From: Angiostrongylus vasorum
Lineage: Eukaryota; Nematoda; Chromadorea; Rhabditida; Metastrongylidae
Direction: 5' to 3'
Assembly (NCBI GenBank): GCA_018806985.1
Contig: JADANN010000256.1
Coordinates: forward strand, 99,501-163,500
Length of the DNA: 64,000 bases
Under the pieces are notes generated by a model, which saw only the letters and a list, made by a program, of their open reading frames with translations, was not told where the DNA came from and did not search any database. Made by a program: the position numbers and the translations under genes. Shown piece by piece: positions 1-11,800 of the stretch; within the stretch, counting starts at the first letter, position 1; each line of letters begins with the position of its first letter.

Positions 1-74
1 AAGTAACACCTCATGTTTGCTCAACAAGAATATCGAGAACTACGGGGACTTTTGAAAACAACATTTGATGCCAG

Positions 75-343
75 GAAAGGAATGCGCTCTACAGAAGAGG
101 ATACGCTATGCACTCGGCTTCATTAAACATCGTTTGGAGGTGATTGGATGCATATCTGGCGTTTACAATGACTCGCGGTGGCCTGCCGATGTATCAAGCG
201 GATGCTGGTATCCTCACAAACAAGTTTGGTACCAATTTGCTGATCCCGGAAGGATGGAAGACTTGGTGAGCCGCTTGCGCGGGAATCGATCCCATGCAAA
301 TTGCAGGGCACATCCGACCACTGCGCCTCACGCGCCCATCTAG
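75..343 (-). mobile_element. tRNA-derived SINE (repeat A)
   Basis: On the minus strand it starts GGCGCGTGAGGCGCAGTGG (A box) with GGGATCGATTCCCGCG as B box, followed by the family body (ACAAACTTGTTTGTGAGGAT, TGCATCCAATCACC). Near full length; the tail is lost. Confidence 0.85.
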
Positions 344-546
344 AAGGTATAAGGATACTTGTGATAATCCTCGCGAAAACAGCGACTTTTGAAGTAGAGT
401 GACTGAGGTGCACCTCGTGTCAAACTGATGATCTGGACAAAGAGCCATTTTTAATGGGTTTTCGAGTTCTAAAGGTGCACAAAAGAATACGTAAAATTCA
501 AAAAGTATGCAAAAAGGAAAGATTAGTATGAATTCAATGAAAAATT

Positions 547-914
547 ACTTGAATACTTGGATGGCCCATCCTTAGCGGTTGTGTGGGCTCCAGCATAATC
601 ACCATTTTTCAGACGTTTGCTGGTTAAGCCATTATGGTTCCCTGGAATCCCGAGGACAGCTCTGGCCAAAGTCTGATGGGCAGTCGCAGCCCTTGTGCAT
701 CAGAGGGAGATTTTTCCACCTTGCGACTTTGATACCAAGACGGTGGTAGATCCTGGTATTGGTTCACTCTTAACTAGGCTTCTTGATGGAAGCGCCGGAC
801 TTCTTTTCGGGTTGGGACCCCCCTGTCGTGAGGACGAATCTCCCCCTCTTACATCACAGTCCGACACCCAGGAACACCTCCCAGCCACGATGAGGCGGTA
901 AACCGTTGGGAGGA
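547..914 (-). repeat. Repeat C copy, left of PLE
   Basis: Members of this family share, read on the minus strand, CCTCCCAACGGTTTACCGC, TGGCTGGGAGGTGTTCCTGG, GGGTCTCCCAA, GGCAAATCTCCCTCTGATC and an end of short repeats like TCCAAGTATTCAAGTAA. The tail suggests a SINE-like unit oriented to the minus strand. It directly abuts the PLE 3' end. Confidence 0.85.
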
Positions 915-2210
915 TTTAGTGATCAAAAGCTTCTCGAAACACTCACCGCTTTTTTTTCCGTGACCTTCAACGAGGAAGGTTAGAACAGCTGATTATAGTC
1001 GCATAAGGTTGATGACTGCACCACCCCACATCAGAAATTGATCCGAAGATATGGGGCCAGGTCGTGTGTGACCTCTGGGCATTACTCCCTGTTATTTACT
1101 GTGGGGTTTTTGGCATTTATCCAAAAAGCCTCAAGAAGTTTGTGCGTTGATGTTTTAGTCTCACGTGCGAGGATGTTGACTTCAACTTCAAAATCGTCTT
1201 CGCTGTGCTTTTGTATCCTGTGCCTGCCTAGTGGAGTACTTTGTCTTGCTTTTCGTTTGCCATCTAGGTGTTCTTTTATACGGATACACAAGGGGTCTGT
1301 TCTGTTTCGCCAATATATTCGTCTACGCAATCACTACAAGAGATCGGGTATATAGTACCTGAACTCTTGCAATCTATCACGTGGTTTTCGATACTACTTC
1401 GTCATATAACCGCTACTTGATAAGTTGATTTGAACGTTAAGAAATGAAAGCTAGTTGTATTTCGTTTCTCCCGGGCGAATTTGATATACTCAGACTGCTC
1501 ATTCAATAATTCAAAGCATTTGTCCATCTCCTCTTGAGTAGAGAAGATGACAAAACAATCATCTATATATTTGCAGTAGAGTAGCTGCCGGAGATCGATG
1601 ACCTGGGCTTCTATTTTAGACATGAATGCAATGGCAAGAGTTGGTGCCAACCGCTGTCCTATTGCCAGCTCTCTAATTTGTGCGTAATAGTTCCCAGATC
1701 ATCTGAAAATTGAGCAGTTTAGGCACTCTTTTAGGAGAACCATAAGCTGCTGAATAGATAAGCCATGCATATGTATTGCTCCTTCATGTTCAACAAGAAG
1801 TTCGAAGTTGGCTTGCATTGCGTAGTCATTCGATACGTTGGTGTACAACGCGGTAACGTCGAATGACTCCATCACGTACGCATTGTTAGGAGACGCGTTA
1901 CGTAGACGTTCTAGGAACATTTTGGTGTTCGTGAGGTGAGCTGGAATATGGCTAAGCAGTTGTTTAAGTTTTCGGCCTAGAAACGATGTTATTCTATCTG
2001 TTGGCCCATCTGTTCTATCCATTGGCAGTGTTTAGAAATACAACACGAGAATGGAGGCGTTCGGGAGTTAGAGGAAGTTTTTAGGTACTCATGGTATCTT
2101 ATTAAAGTCTGCCTTCGTTTTTAGCTTCTGTATTGAATGTCGACGTAAAAGTCCATCTAAGTGGCCGATGGTTTTCCTTATAGTCTTGACATGGTGTTAC
2201 TCTTTGTCAA
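915..2210 (-). mobile_element. Penelope-like element remnant: reverse transcriptase plus GIY-YIG endonuclease
   Basis: On the minus strand the order is reverse transcriptase (about 2040-1440) then GIY-YIG-type endonuclease (about 1330-1080) then 3' untranslated sequence to 915, the order usual for Penelope-like elements. RT landmarks are ESFDVTALYTNV, RLAPTLAIAFMSKIEA and the active-site CKYIDDCFVIFS with both aspartates kept. The endonuclease shows CSDCVDEYIGET in one frame and LCIRIKEHLDG in another, so a frameshift splits it. A stop codon separates the two RT blocks near 1690. Upstream sequence to 2510 has a long minus ORF of unknown origin that may be more of the element. Repeat C copies abut both sides. 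Non-functional copy. Confidence 0.85.
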
Positions 2211-2513
2211 ACTACAATACACAACGTGGCTTCGTACCCTTTAACGAGGTCACCTTTGCCGAGATGGACTTCGACATTGTCGTTCGGACCGGCATAATAA
2301 GACGATAATCCTATTCTACGGCAGAGCTCGACGTGATAGTTGTGACAGGACATACCTCTATCGAAGGGCCACAGCAAGGCGTCTATTGTACTGGTTCGAG
2401 GTGTCCTAAAAATACCAACATAGTCTTTGCTTCGATTCCGCGATCCGGGTAAAGCAAGCTCTATCCGTTCAGATTTTGTAAATTGGTACCGGAGTGGTTT
2501 GAAAATATTACTT
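2207..2513 (-). other. ORF fragment upstream of PLE reverse transcriptase
   Basis: This minus-strand frame (for example SCHNYHVELCRRIGLSSYYAG, read within 2440-2210) sits between the PLE reverse transcriptase and repeat C. It may be the N-terminal part of the same PLE or unrelated sequence; no motif decides. The ORF itself opens inside repeat C. Confidence 0.25.
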
Positions 2514-2897
2514 ACTTGAATACTTGGATGGCCCATCCTCACTGGTTGTGCAAGTCCCAGCATAGTATCCATTTTTTCGGAGTTTTGCTGGTTTAGCCAT
2601 TATTCCGTGGAGTCCCGAGGTTAATCAGGCCGAAGTATGCTCCGGTTTTCACCGCCACAGGCAGTCGCGGCCCTAATGGATCAGTGGGAAATTTGCCACC
2701 ATACGACAAGTTTGGTATCAGGACGGTGACGGATCCTGGTGTTGGTTTACTCTCAGCTCGCCTTCCTGATGGAAGTGCCGGACTCATTCTCAGGTTGGGA
2801 GACCCTGCCAGGGGTAAGGATTCTCCCGCTGTACATCGCAGCCCGACACCCAGGAACATCTCTGGGGCACAATGAGGTGGTAAGCCGTTGGAAGATT
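2514..2897 (-). repeat. Repeat C copy, right of PLE
   Basis: Same family and orientation as 547-914, beginning with ACTTGAATACTTGGATGGCC on the plus strand. Together the two copies bracket the PLE. The neighbouring 2898-2980 is AT-rich and unassigned. Confidence 0.85.
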
Positions 2898-2980
2898 GAG
2901 AATATTGGGATAGTAAATAGTAATAAATGTGAAATAAAAAAGAACTAATTTGATATATTGCCATGCTCCCATAAGCATTG

Positions 2981-3095
2981 TATAGGCTGAATATTTATTT
3001 ATTGTCCTCTATAATACATAGTAGAGTCGAATGAACTATGCATCCGTTAAAGATTGATCAACTCCGGAAGTTTTATATTTAATCCTTGTACGGGG
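2981..3095 (+). mobile_element. Repeat A, decayed 3' half
   Basis: Matches the 3' half only: TATAGGCTGAATAT, GTAGAGTCGAATGA, GATTGATCAACTCCG and the A/T-rich tail. The head is missing. Confidence 0.5.
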
Positions 3096-3419
3096 TCAGA
3101 GCTGATGCAGAGGGTGATCATTTTTCCACAATTTTTTTTGTTTAGTTGATGGCAACTACTGTCTAACATGTGGTAGTGATAAATCGATAAAACTCTGGAA
3201 TCCGATCAAAGGGACGTTATTGAAAACTTATACTGGGACTGGTAATGAGGTAACAATGTTGCAACCTATAGTATTAATTTGCTCTGAAATTGATGTTCCA
3301 TTTGCGATTTCATATAACTTTTAGGAATAGTCTTTTTTCTCGAAAGGTTATAGGTTTGGTTGTATAATAAGTTGCTTTTAGATGTAAATTGTGTTTCTGG
3401 CAAGCTTTATGGTTAAAAT

Positions 3420-3510
3420 GTTGACTTTTTTATTTAGTGCCTATTATAATATTTCACGGCAGGCTGTTATATGTTATACAACCACAATGATGCTGAGATA
3501 CTTATTTATA
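3420..3510 (-). repeat. Repeat B tail fragment
   Basis: Matches the family's tail (TTTTTTATTTAGTGCC, ACAACCACAATGATGCTGAGAT) without the tRNA-like core. Confidence 0.6.
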
Positions 3511-3597
3511 TGATCTTATAAACTGGTCTTGTTTAGCCAATGCGAGTTTGGTATAGTTCTTCGTTGTCGTTGTCGTTGTTGTTGTGGTTGCTGATGG

Positions 3598-3660
3598 TGG
3601 TGTTGGTCGATGGCTGACGTTTCGGCGATTTCGCCTTCCTCAGAGCCATCCTGTTACGAG
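3598..3660 (-). mobile_element. PLE flanking-repeat fragment with minimal hammerhead-like motif
   Basis: The reverse complement contains CTGAGGA (3643-3637), a perfect GGCGA/TCGCC hairpin, then GAAACGTC (3623-3616). These are the conserved hammerhead cores with a stem III of almost no length, the form described for animal Penelope-like elements. One extra A lies between the first core and stem II. The fragment is joined directly to a repeat B copy. Confidence 0.6.
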
Positions 3661-3687
3661 TGGGACATGCTGAGATATTTGCAAGAT

Positions 3688-3850
3688 GGATAGACAACTA
3701 GTGGAGAGAAAGTCGAAACGAAGGACCCGCATGGTGTGGTGGTGGACGCGTTAGCACCCAGAAAGGGTAATAGCTCGTTCGTTCCCCACTGCAGACACCT
3801 GCGATCCGGAGTTTTGCAAATATCTCAAGAACATTGTGGTTTTAAGGTTG
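3688..3850 (+). repeat. Repeat B copy, partial
   Basis: Starts AGACAACTAGTGGAGAGAAA, has the tRNA-like core GTGTGGTGGTGGACGCGTTA (A box) and CTCGTTCGTTCCCCAC (B box), then GTTTTGCAAATATCTCA. It follows the hammerhead-bearing PLE fragment. Confidence 0.8.
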
Positions 3851-3859
3851 AAATTCAAG

Positions 3860-4560
3860 ATATAAAATCGGCAATGTCGACAAATCTACTTTTACGAATC
3901 CAAGTTCGGACTCACTTAGATATCCACGCACAAGCGGTTTGAAATATTGGTGAGTTACGGTGCCACGGAAGTGTTAGGAAACGCAGAGTGCAACGTTAGT
4001 TTCGAAAATTTCGTCGGGACAAATGCGAAGTTCAACATGAGGAATTTCGTAGACGTGCTGTTATCGACGATGAATTGAAGGCTTTCCTGTAAGAAAATGC
4101 TCACACAACCGTTCTGCACAAAATTACAGGTGTACTGAATGCAAGAATCTCAGCTACTTTCCAACGTCTAAACTATGGCAGGTATGGCGCAGTGGTCGGA
4201 GGTGCCCTGCAATACACACGGGATCGATTCCCGCGTCCAAGGCTCACAAACCATCCATCCGGCGTCAGCAAATTGGTACCAGACTTGTCTGGAAAGATAG
4301 CAGCACTGGATCGATACATCAATAGGCCACCGCGAGTCATTGTAAAAGCAAGATACGCATTGAATCACCTCCAACGATGCTTAATGAAGTCGAATCCACG
4401 GCGCATCCGTCTGGAATTGGTCGTCGCCGAGAGCTTTGTCTCTTATCCTTTAGATAAGTGGGAAAGCTGAAATGAGTCAAAAATGAATACCGAATGAATT
4501 GGCTGACAATCAGAGAAGTACAACCACAAAGAGACCGTGATATCAACAAAATTCGAGCTC
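3860..4560 (+). pseudogene. mariner-type transposase remnant, interrupted by SINE A
   Basis: Frames at 3940-4150 read a helix-turn-helix region like mariner transposase (VQR.FRKFRRDK, then RRRAVIDDELKAFL, then TGVLNARISATFQRL). After the SINE at 4173-4457 the sequence resumes with DKWES..NESKMN, matching the DKWVPHELNENQ block of the family. Stops and frameshifts show it is dead. The second remnant at 61008 shares sequence with it. Confidence 0.65.
4173..4457 (+). mobile_element. tRNA-derived SINE (repeat A) inside mariner remnant
   Basis: Head GGTATGGCGCAGTGGTCGGA (A box) and GGGATCGATTCCCGCG (B box), body GTACCAGACTTGTCTGGAAA, tail CTTATCCTTTAG. The mariner reading resumes after it. No clear target duplication. 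Confidence 0.9.
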
Positions 4561-4671
4561 CATGTGGACTGTGAACCCGCATTTAAATTTGCCAAGGTTC
4601 ATGTGCTATCCACCATGTCAACCGAGGAAGCTTGCTTTACCTTTCTTTCAGCTTTGTTTTCACTGCATTAA

Positions 4672-4772
4672 TGCCATCAACGATCACCTATCAATGGAAA
4701 TAATCTGGGGAACACAAATTGGCATTGAACCCAATTAAGTTGAAACTGGTGTCAGAATCACAATCCTTTAAC
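4672..4772 (-). repeat. Repeat B head fragment
   Basis: Only the head: the plus strand shows CATCAACGATCACCTATC, ATAATCTGGGGAACAC, CATTGAACCCAATTAAG and AATCACAATCCTTTAAC. Confidence 0.6.
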
Positions 4773-4879
4773 TATTATTCACTGTGTAGCATCGATAGAG
4801 TAAAAACGTGTCTGAGAGGAGAGCAAACCGACAGCCTCGGTTGCTGTGGTGAAGATCATGTGAGCTCCTGATTAGTTCC

Positions 4880-5690
4880 CAGGATCGACTTTCTATTAAC
4901 CTCGGCATTGGAATATGAATGCGTCGTTTTCTTGTTCAGCAATCACGATGTTGCTAAACAGCATACATTTACTTCCATAGAAAAAACACAATACAATACA
5001 ACAGTAGCTGACGTTTCGGCAGTATCGCCTTCTTCAGAGCCTGGAAGGGTATGCTGACATACAATTTACTAGGCCAAACGCTTCAATGACACTTACAAAA
5101 AGACGAAAAACTATGGTAATTACATGGTCAACAGCTTCTCGAAAAAACACCGCTTTTTTACGTGCCTTCCAATGAGGAAGATTAGAACAGGTGATTATAG
5201 TCGCATAACGTTAATGACTGCACCACCCTACATCAGAAATTGATGCGAACATACGGGGTCAGGGTCGCGTATGACCTCTGGGCATTCATCCCTGCTATTC
5301 ATTGTAGGGTTTTTGGCATTTATCCAAAAAGCCTCAAGAAGTTTCTGCGCTGGTGTTCTAGTCTTCTGCGCAAGGATCTTGACTTTTACTTCAAAATCGT
5401 CCCCGCTGTGCTTTTGTATCCTATGCGTGCCTAGTGGGGTACTTTGTCTTAGTTTTCGTTTGCCATCTAGGTGTTCTTTTATACGGTATGGTAATTGTAT
5501 GTCAGTATACCTTTCCAGGCTCTGAAGAGGGCGATACTGCCTAAGCGTCAGCTACTGTTGTATTGTGTTGTGTTTTTCTATGGAAGTGGGTGTATGCTGT
5601 TTGACAACTTCGCGATTGCTGAACAAGAAAAACGACGCATTCATACTCCTGATTAGTGTTAATCGAGAATTGGAAGCCCACATGGGCTTC
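4880..5690 (-). mobile_element. 5'-truncated PLE with inverted flanking repeats
   Basis: The centre (5125-5487) is over 80 percent like 920-1290, the 3' untranslated region and GIY-YIG end of the PLE at 915-2210. On either side lie inverted copies of one flanking repeat: 4900-5060 and the reverse complement of 5490-5660 share the AATGCGTCGTTTT block, TTGTTCAGCAATC, AAACAGCATACA, ACTTCCATAG and the hammerhead-like segment. The left copy keeps the core (CTGAAGA and GAAACGTC, minus, 5037-5010). The right copy has TAAGCGTC in place of GAAACGTC. Confidence 0.75.
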
Positions 5691-5892
5691 CCAGTTCTGG
5701 TCATATCTCAGCTTCTTTACTGACATATGGCACTTTGAAATACATGTTGAAATCGAACATTAACTTCCGGAAACCAAGTACCATAAATGCAACATGCTAC
5801 ATGGAGCACATGTGGTCAAAGTGCAGTGTTAGTATTATTGAGAGGGTTGTTGCTATAAGTTTCTATTTTCGAAATGAGATTTATACTTCTAG

Positions 5893-8800
5893 GTATTCGA
5901 TGCTACGTCGTCCTCAGACAACTCTCAGGTGGCTGCTGGCGGAGCTGACAAATGCTTGACGGTTTTTGATGTGGAAACTGGAAAGATCATGAGACGATGG
6001 AGAGCGCATGCCGGTGTTTTTTCGTCATTACTAACCTTTTCCTGTCTGTATGCATTGGCTTCACTACATGTCGTGCGAGGATGATGTATGCTTTCAACTA
6101 AGCCAACATAGTTCAGTTCATAGTGAACCTTATCAGCTGAGATAAAAACCATTAGAATCGACAGATCTATGTCAATCGGATGCAATTCTTCTTATTCTGA
6201 AGAGACGAAATTGTAATTTTTTGGTGCCTACAAAACGTGCTTCTTCTTCTTTACCTCTGTAAACGATTGAACAAGGGGAATATCGTTCAATAGAATAGCT
6301 CTTCCAATTTTCCGTTGGTGTCATCTGTTGCCACACTTGCATTTCGACTAGTAAAACCTTAAATTTCCTTTTAAGATTTTTGAAGACATTAGTTCCACGG
6401 GAATTTCAAATGGGAGCAATATTCCAAAAAGATGATTTTTAATCAATAAGTATTTCTATGTTATTCCCAAGACCGACTATTTGTTAACATCGGCATTGAT
6501 TAAATAATACACTATACTCTTGACGAGCAAACAAGAGGTGTTACTGTATTCTTTATTGACGGAGTTGGCTTTTCGGCGGATATCCATCCAAACATCTCTG
6601 TAACTAATCTGAGAAAATGCTAAACCAAGATCTTAATCACATACAAAACACAAAATAGCTTCTTCCCACACTCACTACTTTCTATAAGTATTCCACTATT
6701 TCACCTACAGACCAACCGCACAGAGCTCACGTAGAGGCGTAGTATGCCTCTCAGACATTAGAATATCAGTCTTAAATACTGTGTGAGATCATGCGTGGTA
6801 ATAAGGCATTCATCTCTGCGGTTTATTCTCGGATTCTTGGAACTTATCCAGAATGAATTGACAGTTTTGGGCGCCGAAATTTCTGATTCCCGCAGAAATG
6901 AAAACTTGCACTTCAAAATGTTTCTCGTTATGTCTCAGTGCCCTATGCTTGTTTAGTGGAGTATTTGGTTCAACTTTAAGTTCACCAACTAGATGTTCTT
7001 TTACACGGACGCAGAGTGGTCTACCCATTTTGCCAGTGTATTCGTCTCCGCACACTTTACAGGAGATCGGATAAATCGTACATGAGCTCATGCGATCACC
7101 ATTTTTACCGTTAGGACACAGTATGCAATTCTGCGTTGTGCATAGACGGTCATTCAAATGGTTGTGAATTAGGTGGCGTTTTGGAGTGTTCGGTCGTATT
7201 TCAGTCACTGTTATCGAGTTCTGTGCACCGTTCCTTCTTAAGCAACTTTTTTATAGCTGTACTTTTTCATTGGAAATGAAGGGCAGGATAAACGGGTGCT
7301 TATCATCCTTAGAATTATCGTTTGAGAGCACGTTTTGTCCTCCACACCTATGAGGAGCTACAGTTTCGTAGCCATTCTCGATAAAATAGGTGCAGGTTTA
7401 AAACAAATATTTAATATAATTTCTAAACCTATTATTTTTAGTTAATTTTAATATTTAATAATTTAATGACGTAAATATAAAACAATAAATTTAAAGTGAG
7501 AAATAAAATTTAAAATTTAATTTTAAATTTACAATAAAATGTTGCTGATGGGCCGGTGTGGAGGATTCGGTAACAGTGATTGAAATACCATCGAGCACCC
7601 TAGTATTCTAGCTAGTTCGCAATCGCCTGTATGACTGTCTGTATACAACGTTAAATTGCATAGTTTGCTCTAACGGGGGATGGTGATTGCATGAGTTCTG
7701 GTGCGGTTTATCCGATCTCTTTTAAAGGGTGCGGCGATGAAAACATTGGCGAAACGGGTAGACCATTCTGCGTCTTTCTAAAAGAACATCTAGTCTCCAA
7801 ACTCAAAGTTAAATTAAGTACTCCACTGGGCGCGCTTAGGACAGTGACATAATGAGATGATTTTGAAGTACTTAGAAGTTACCGTCCTCGCAAAGGAATC
7901 GAAAACTTCAGAGCGCTATACTCTAGACGTTCTGGATAGATCACAAGAATCAGAAAGTGGACTGCAAGAAGGAACTCCTTTTGACCACGTGTATAGCAAC
8001 TATTCGCAGAATAGCTACTATTCTTTCACTTTATCGTGTGTTGCTACAGTAACCATATTCACATGGTGTCTGCAGTTTGGAACGAACGCGCCACTACCCG
8101 TTCCGTGGACTAATGCGTTCAGCACCAAACCATGCGTGTCCTTCGTTTCGCTTTCCTGTCAGCTAGTTTTCTATCTACCAGTGCCATCAGCAATCAGACA
8201 CATGCTGCCCGGGGTTTTGCCAATATCTCAGCACCATTGTATTTGTATTAGCATAGTACATCGACAGCCCTAGAAAGTTATTATATAGGCCAAATATGCA
8301 TTTATTTGCTCTCTAAGATGCTTACTAGAGTCGAATGCATGGTGCATCCCTGTAAATGTGTGGTCTTTCAAAAGAGTGATAATTTAGCTCGAGTAAATGC
8401 CGTAGCATTCAATGAAGAATCCAACGTTGTCTTTTCCGGCTCTATGGACTGTACGATGCAAGCGTTCGATAATAGGAGTCGTAGCGATAAACCGATACAA
8501 GTTGGTCTTTAATTTTTTATTACTTTTGTCCGACCATATTTGTCACTTAGCTCTGAAATCACACTACCATGGCCCGTATTAGGGAAAATTGTGCAGATCC
8601 ATGCATTATCACCTCATTGTTATGTTGCTGTCGAAAGTTATTTTGCTATGAAGTCCCAAGTTGACTTCACTTGACTCAGTTTTGACTTTTCTAGGTGGTA
8701 GTCACTGTATCAGTTAGTTCAGCGGAATATTGTCGTTGAGTCAGCCGATGCAGGAGTTCAGTCAATCCTTTACAGAATCCTCGTCTTAATATGACATACC

Positions 8801-11800
8801 ACGAGTGACTGTTGTTGTAATTGCCGCGTTGTGAACGTCAAATTTGGGTGATTAATCTTTTAAACACTGGAGCAACAAAGAGATAGCGAGGACAACAATG
8901 TACACCGTGTATAGGTGGAATTGATAGCAATTTAAACGCATTACAAGAGAATGATAAATGCAAATAAGACTTGACTAGTCTCTGTTAGCTAAGCGAAGAA
9001 TGACCAGAACTGTGGTTGAGATATCTAAACGTCGTCACCAGGCCAATGTGACTTCAATAGACGTGTCCGTTTTCTAACGAGTGATTTTACATGTATGTGG
9101 AGGTTTACTTACAAAGCCCTTACCAACATTTTCCAACCATATGCGAGATCAGAAAATAAGCTGGGTGTTATGGCACACACTAAGATACTTTTAGAAAATA
9201 TTATGAAATCGACCTTGTCAAACAATGAACAAGTAGCATCAAAAGTATATGGTAGTATAAAGAGATAGAAAGTATGTCCTGCTATCCAGATAATAGCCTC
9301 TTAACCACTGGCGATCACCGTCTGTCATGGATTGGTGGATAGCCCATTATTTTAGGACTAGGTTTTCGTTACGATGCTGCTTTATTTTTAATCTTGGATC
9401 GCCCTGGTGGTTTACTTCGTCGGTTTTCCTGAATTCTTGAAAGACTTTGCTAAATTGTCGCAGTAGACGTTCACAATTATTGTGATTTGAAAGAAAATTG
9501 TAAATGTGCGCAAAGTTTTACAACAAGATGATTTATGGTCTTTCGGAAGAAATATGAAATACTCCTTTTTGCATTTTTAGGATTTTCAAATTCCAAATCA
9601 TTGGACTGCTAAATGCTGTCGAATCACTGTAGGCCAACCATGGAATGAAACTCAATCTTTCATATTTTTTAAGGTCTTCAATGAAGCGACAGATAGCGTG
9701 CTAAGCGTGGACATCAACGGCGGTGAAATTGTCGCTGGTTCTGCTGATGGGAATTATCGACTGTACAACATTAGAGAAGGGAAGGTGGCTGTCAACATCC
9801 TATACGATTGTTTATGTTTTTTCTCAGAGATGACCATTTGAGCTATCTGCTTAATGTTTTCGATGCGTGTATTACGTAAACGAATGTCAAACCATTTGCT
9901 TCCAGCTTCACATTGATTTTATGGGCGAAAATGTGAACTGCGTCCACTTCACTCCAGACGCTAACTGCGTGTTGGCTTCAGTTCAGGATGGCAATATACG
10001 TCTGATGGACAAATCGAGCGGTAAAATGTTGGCCAGGTGAAATTATTCTACTTCTTTAGCAGAGAATGTTATTATGCAACATTTCATAACTTTCGTTAAA
10101 ATGGTTGCGAATCAGCTTTCAGCTATGTTGGTCACAAGAATTCCGAGTATAAAGTGGACAGTTGCGTATTAGCTTCGATTGAAGAAATTGCATCTGGCTC
10201 TGAAGATGGATTTGTATACATTTGGAGGTATGTAGGACCATTTTTTAAACTTTATTGATACAAACGTGTTTAATGGTCGGTGATTGGATTGGGTAGTGAT
10301 TTGGTCTAGGAAAATTCGTGAAGAATACAAACTGAAAGAGAAGTTGCTCAGCTAGATACTACTCAAATAATCGTGTTTTTATCATGAGTCTATTGCCTGC
10401 TTTTTCTTTCACTTCTATTTTTTCTTTTACATCTGTAGTCTGTCCAATCATTTATTCGGAAGGAAATGTTCTTTTCTTAAATCTGCCACGAGTTTGCCTC
10501 ATTTTGGGTGATGAGTGGGTGTAACTGCATCTCACTTTCTCTGCATTTAGTGTGCATTGAACCGAAAGCGTATGGTTCGTTTTCGCCTCCAAATATAACC
10601 ACAACCGAGTTTCTGTTTTTCGCTATGTAATTTGGTTTGTTCTTCCATTTTTCCACTCATTATTGTGGCATTACATATTCTACTTATCTTTCCATGTTTT
10701 GGAATAAAACTGTTGTTTATAGTGAAGTAGTCTTCACCAGTACAATCACAGTGCTGTCGGCGTTTAGTGGTCGATCTCATGAAATATGTCGAATATAGCT
10801 CGAGATTTCTATTCGTCTTCAATATCCAACGTTCATTTTTTGGGCTTACGAACCCAGAATTTTGTGAATTATACGGAAGAACACTGGTGGTCGCATATCC
10901 TATGTGCCTGCGTCGGAATGTCGTAGTACTCTTTCAGCATTCTCTTTGATGGGAGATATCGTTGTACTCTCCTAATTAGCAACGGTTCTGCCGTCTGATG
11001 AATGAACTCAAGCGAAAAGCTGTTATTATTGATGAAGTGTAACGAATGTCTTTTCGTGGGCCACTCCCAGTACAACATTTTTTATACAGCCCAAGATTAC
11101 ATTTTGTGTGGATGCCAGCACCTCAAGTATTCGATTCCTTTCGTTACGTCCATATTCTATGGTATTCTTGTGTGGGTTCGGTTGCTGCGTGACGATTTTT
11201 GGTCTTCTTTGTTAATATTGTTATGATCGAGTCGATTCTTCGTGTAATTCTGAGATAACCGTACATTCGTAGATTTCCAGCACAGGCAGTCGCTAAAATT
11301 GGTGGGTTGGACGGGACCAGCTGATCACGAACAAGTTTGGTACCAATTTTCAGATTCTGAAGATATGGAGGTTTAATGGGCCATGGCTGGAGCCGAAGTA
11401 GCGCCGAGCTCATGCTGGGTGGCATCACTATCAGTGCGCTGCATGTCTGCGTACATCACTTTTGTTCGATAATTTATCGACTAAGTATAAGAAGTATGCA
11501 AAAGAAGTAATCATGAGAAATACGCAGTGAAGCATTGTCTAATATACCTTGTATATTGATATCAGTTAATGCGACCGTGGATAATTAAGGTCCCTCTGTC
11601 TTACCCGGTTAAGTTAATTTAATTATACAATATTTTCTTAAGTTACCAAAGCTTCTTTTTATTTTTTTTTCCAGTCTACTCGATAGCAATGTGGTAGCTA
11701 AGTTGGAGCATCCGTCAAAGATTGTTTACTCATTGTCGGCGCATCCAAAGAAGAAACATCTGTTGACAGCAGCCGGACAACTCGTCTATTTGTGGGTGAC

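Noticed and set aside
1038..1355. Plus-strand 105-codon ORF
   Set aside because: It is the shadow of the PLE endonuclease on the minus strand; the same shadow recurs at 5271-5525.
4173..4240. Functional tRNA gene
   Set aside because: A and B boxes are present but the anticodon arm is shortened and the unit continues into a dispersed SINE body.
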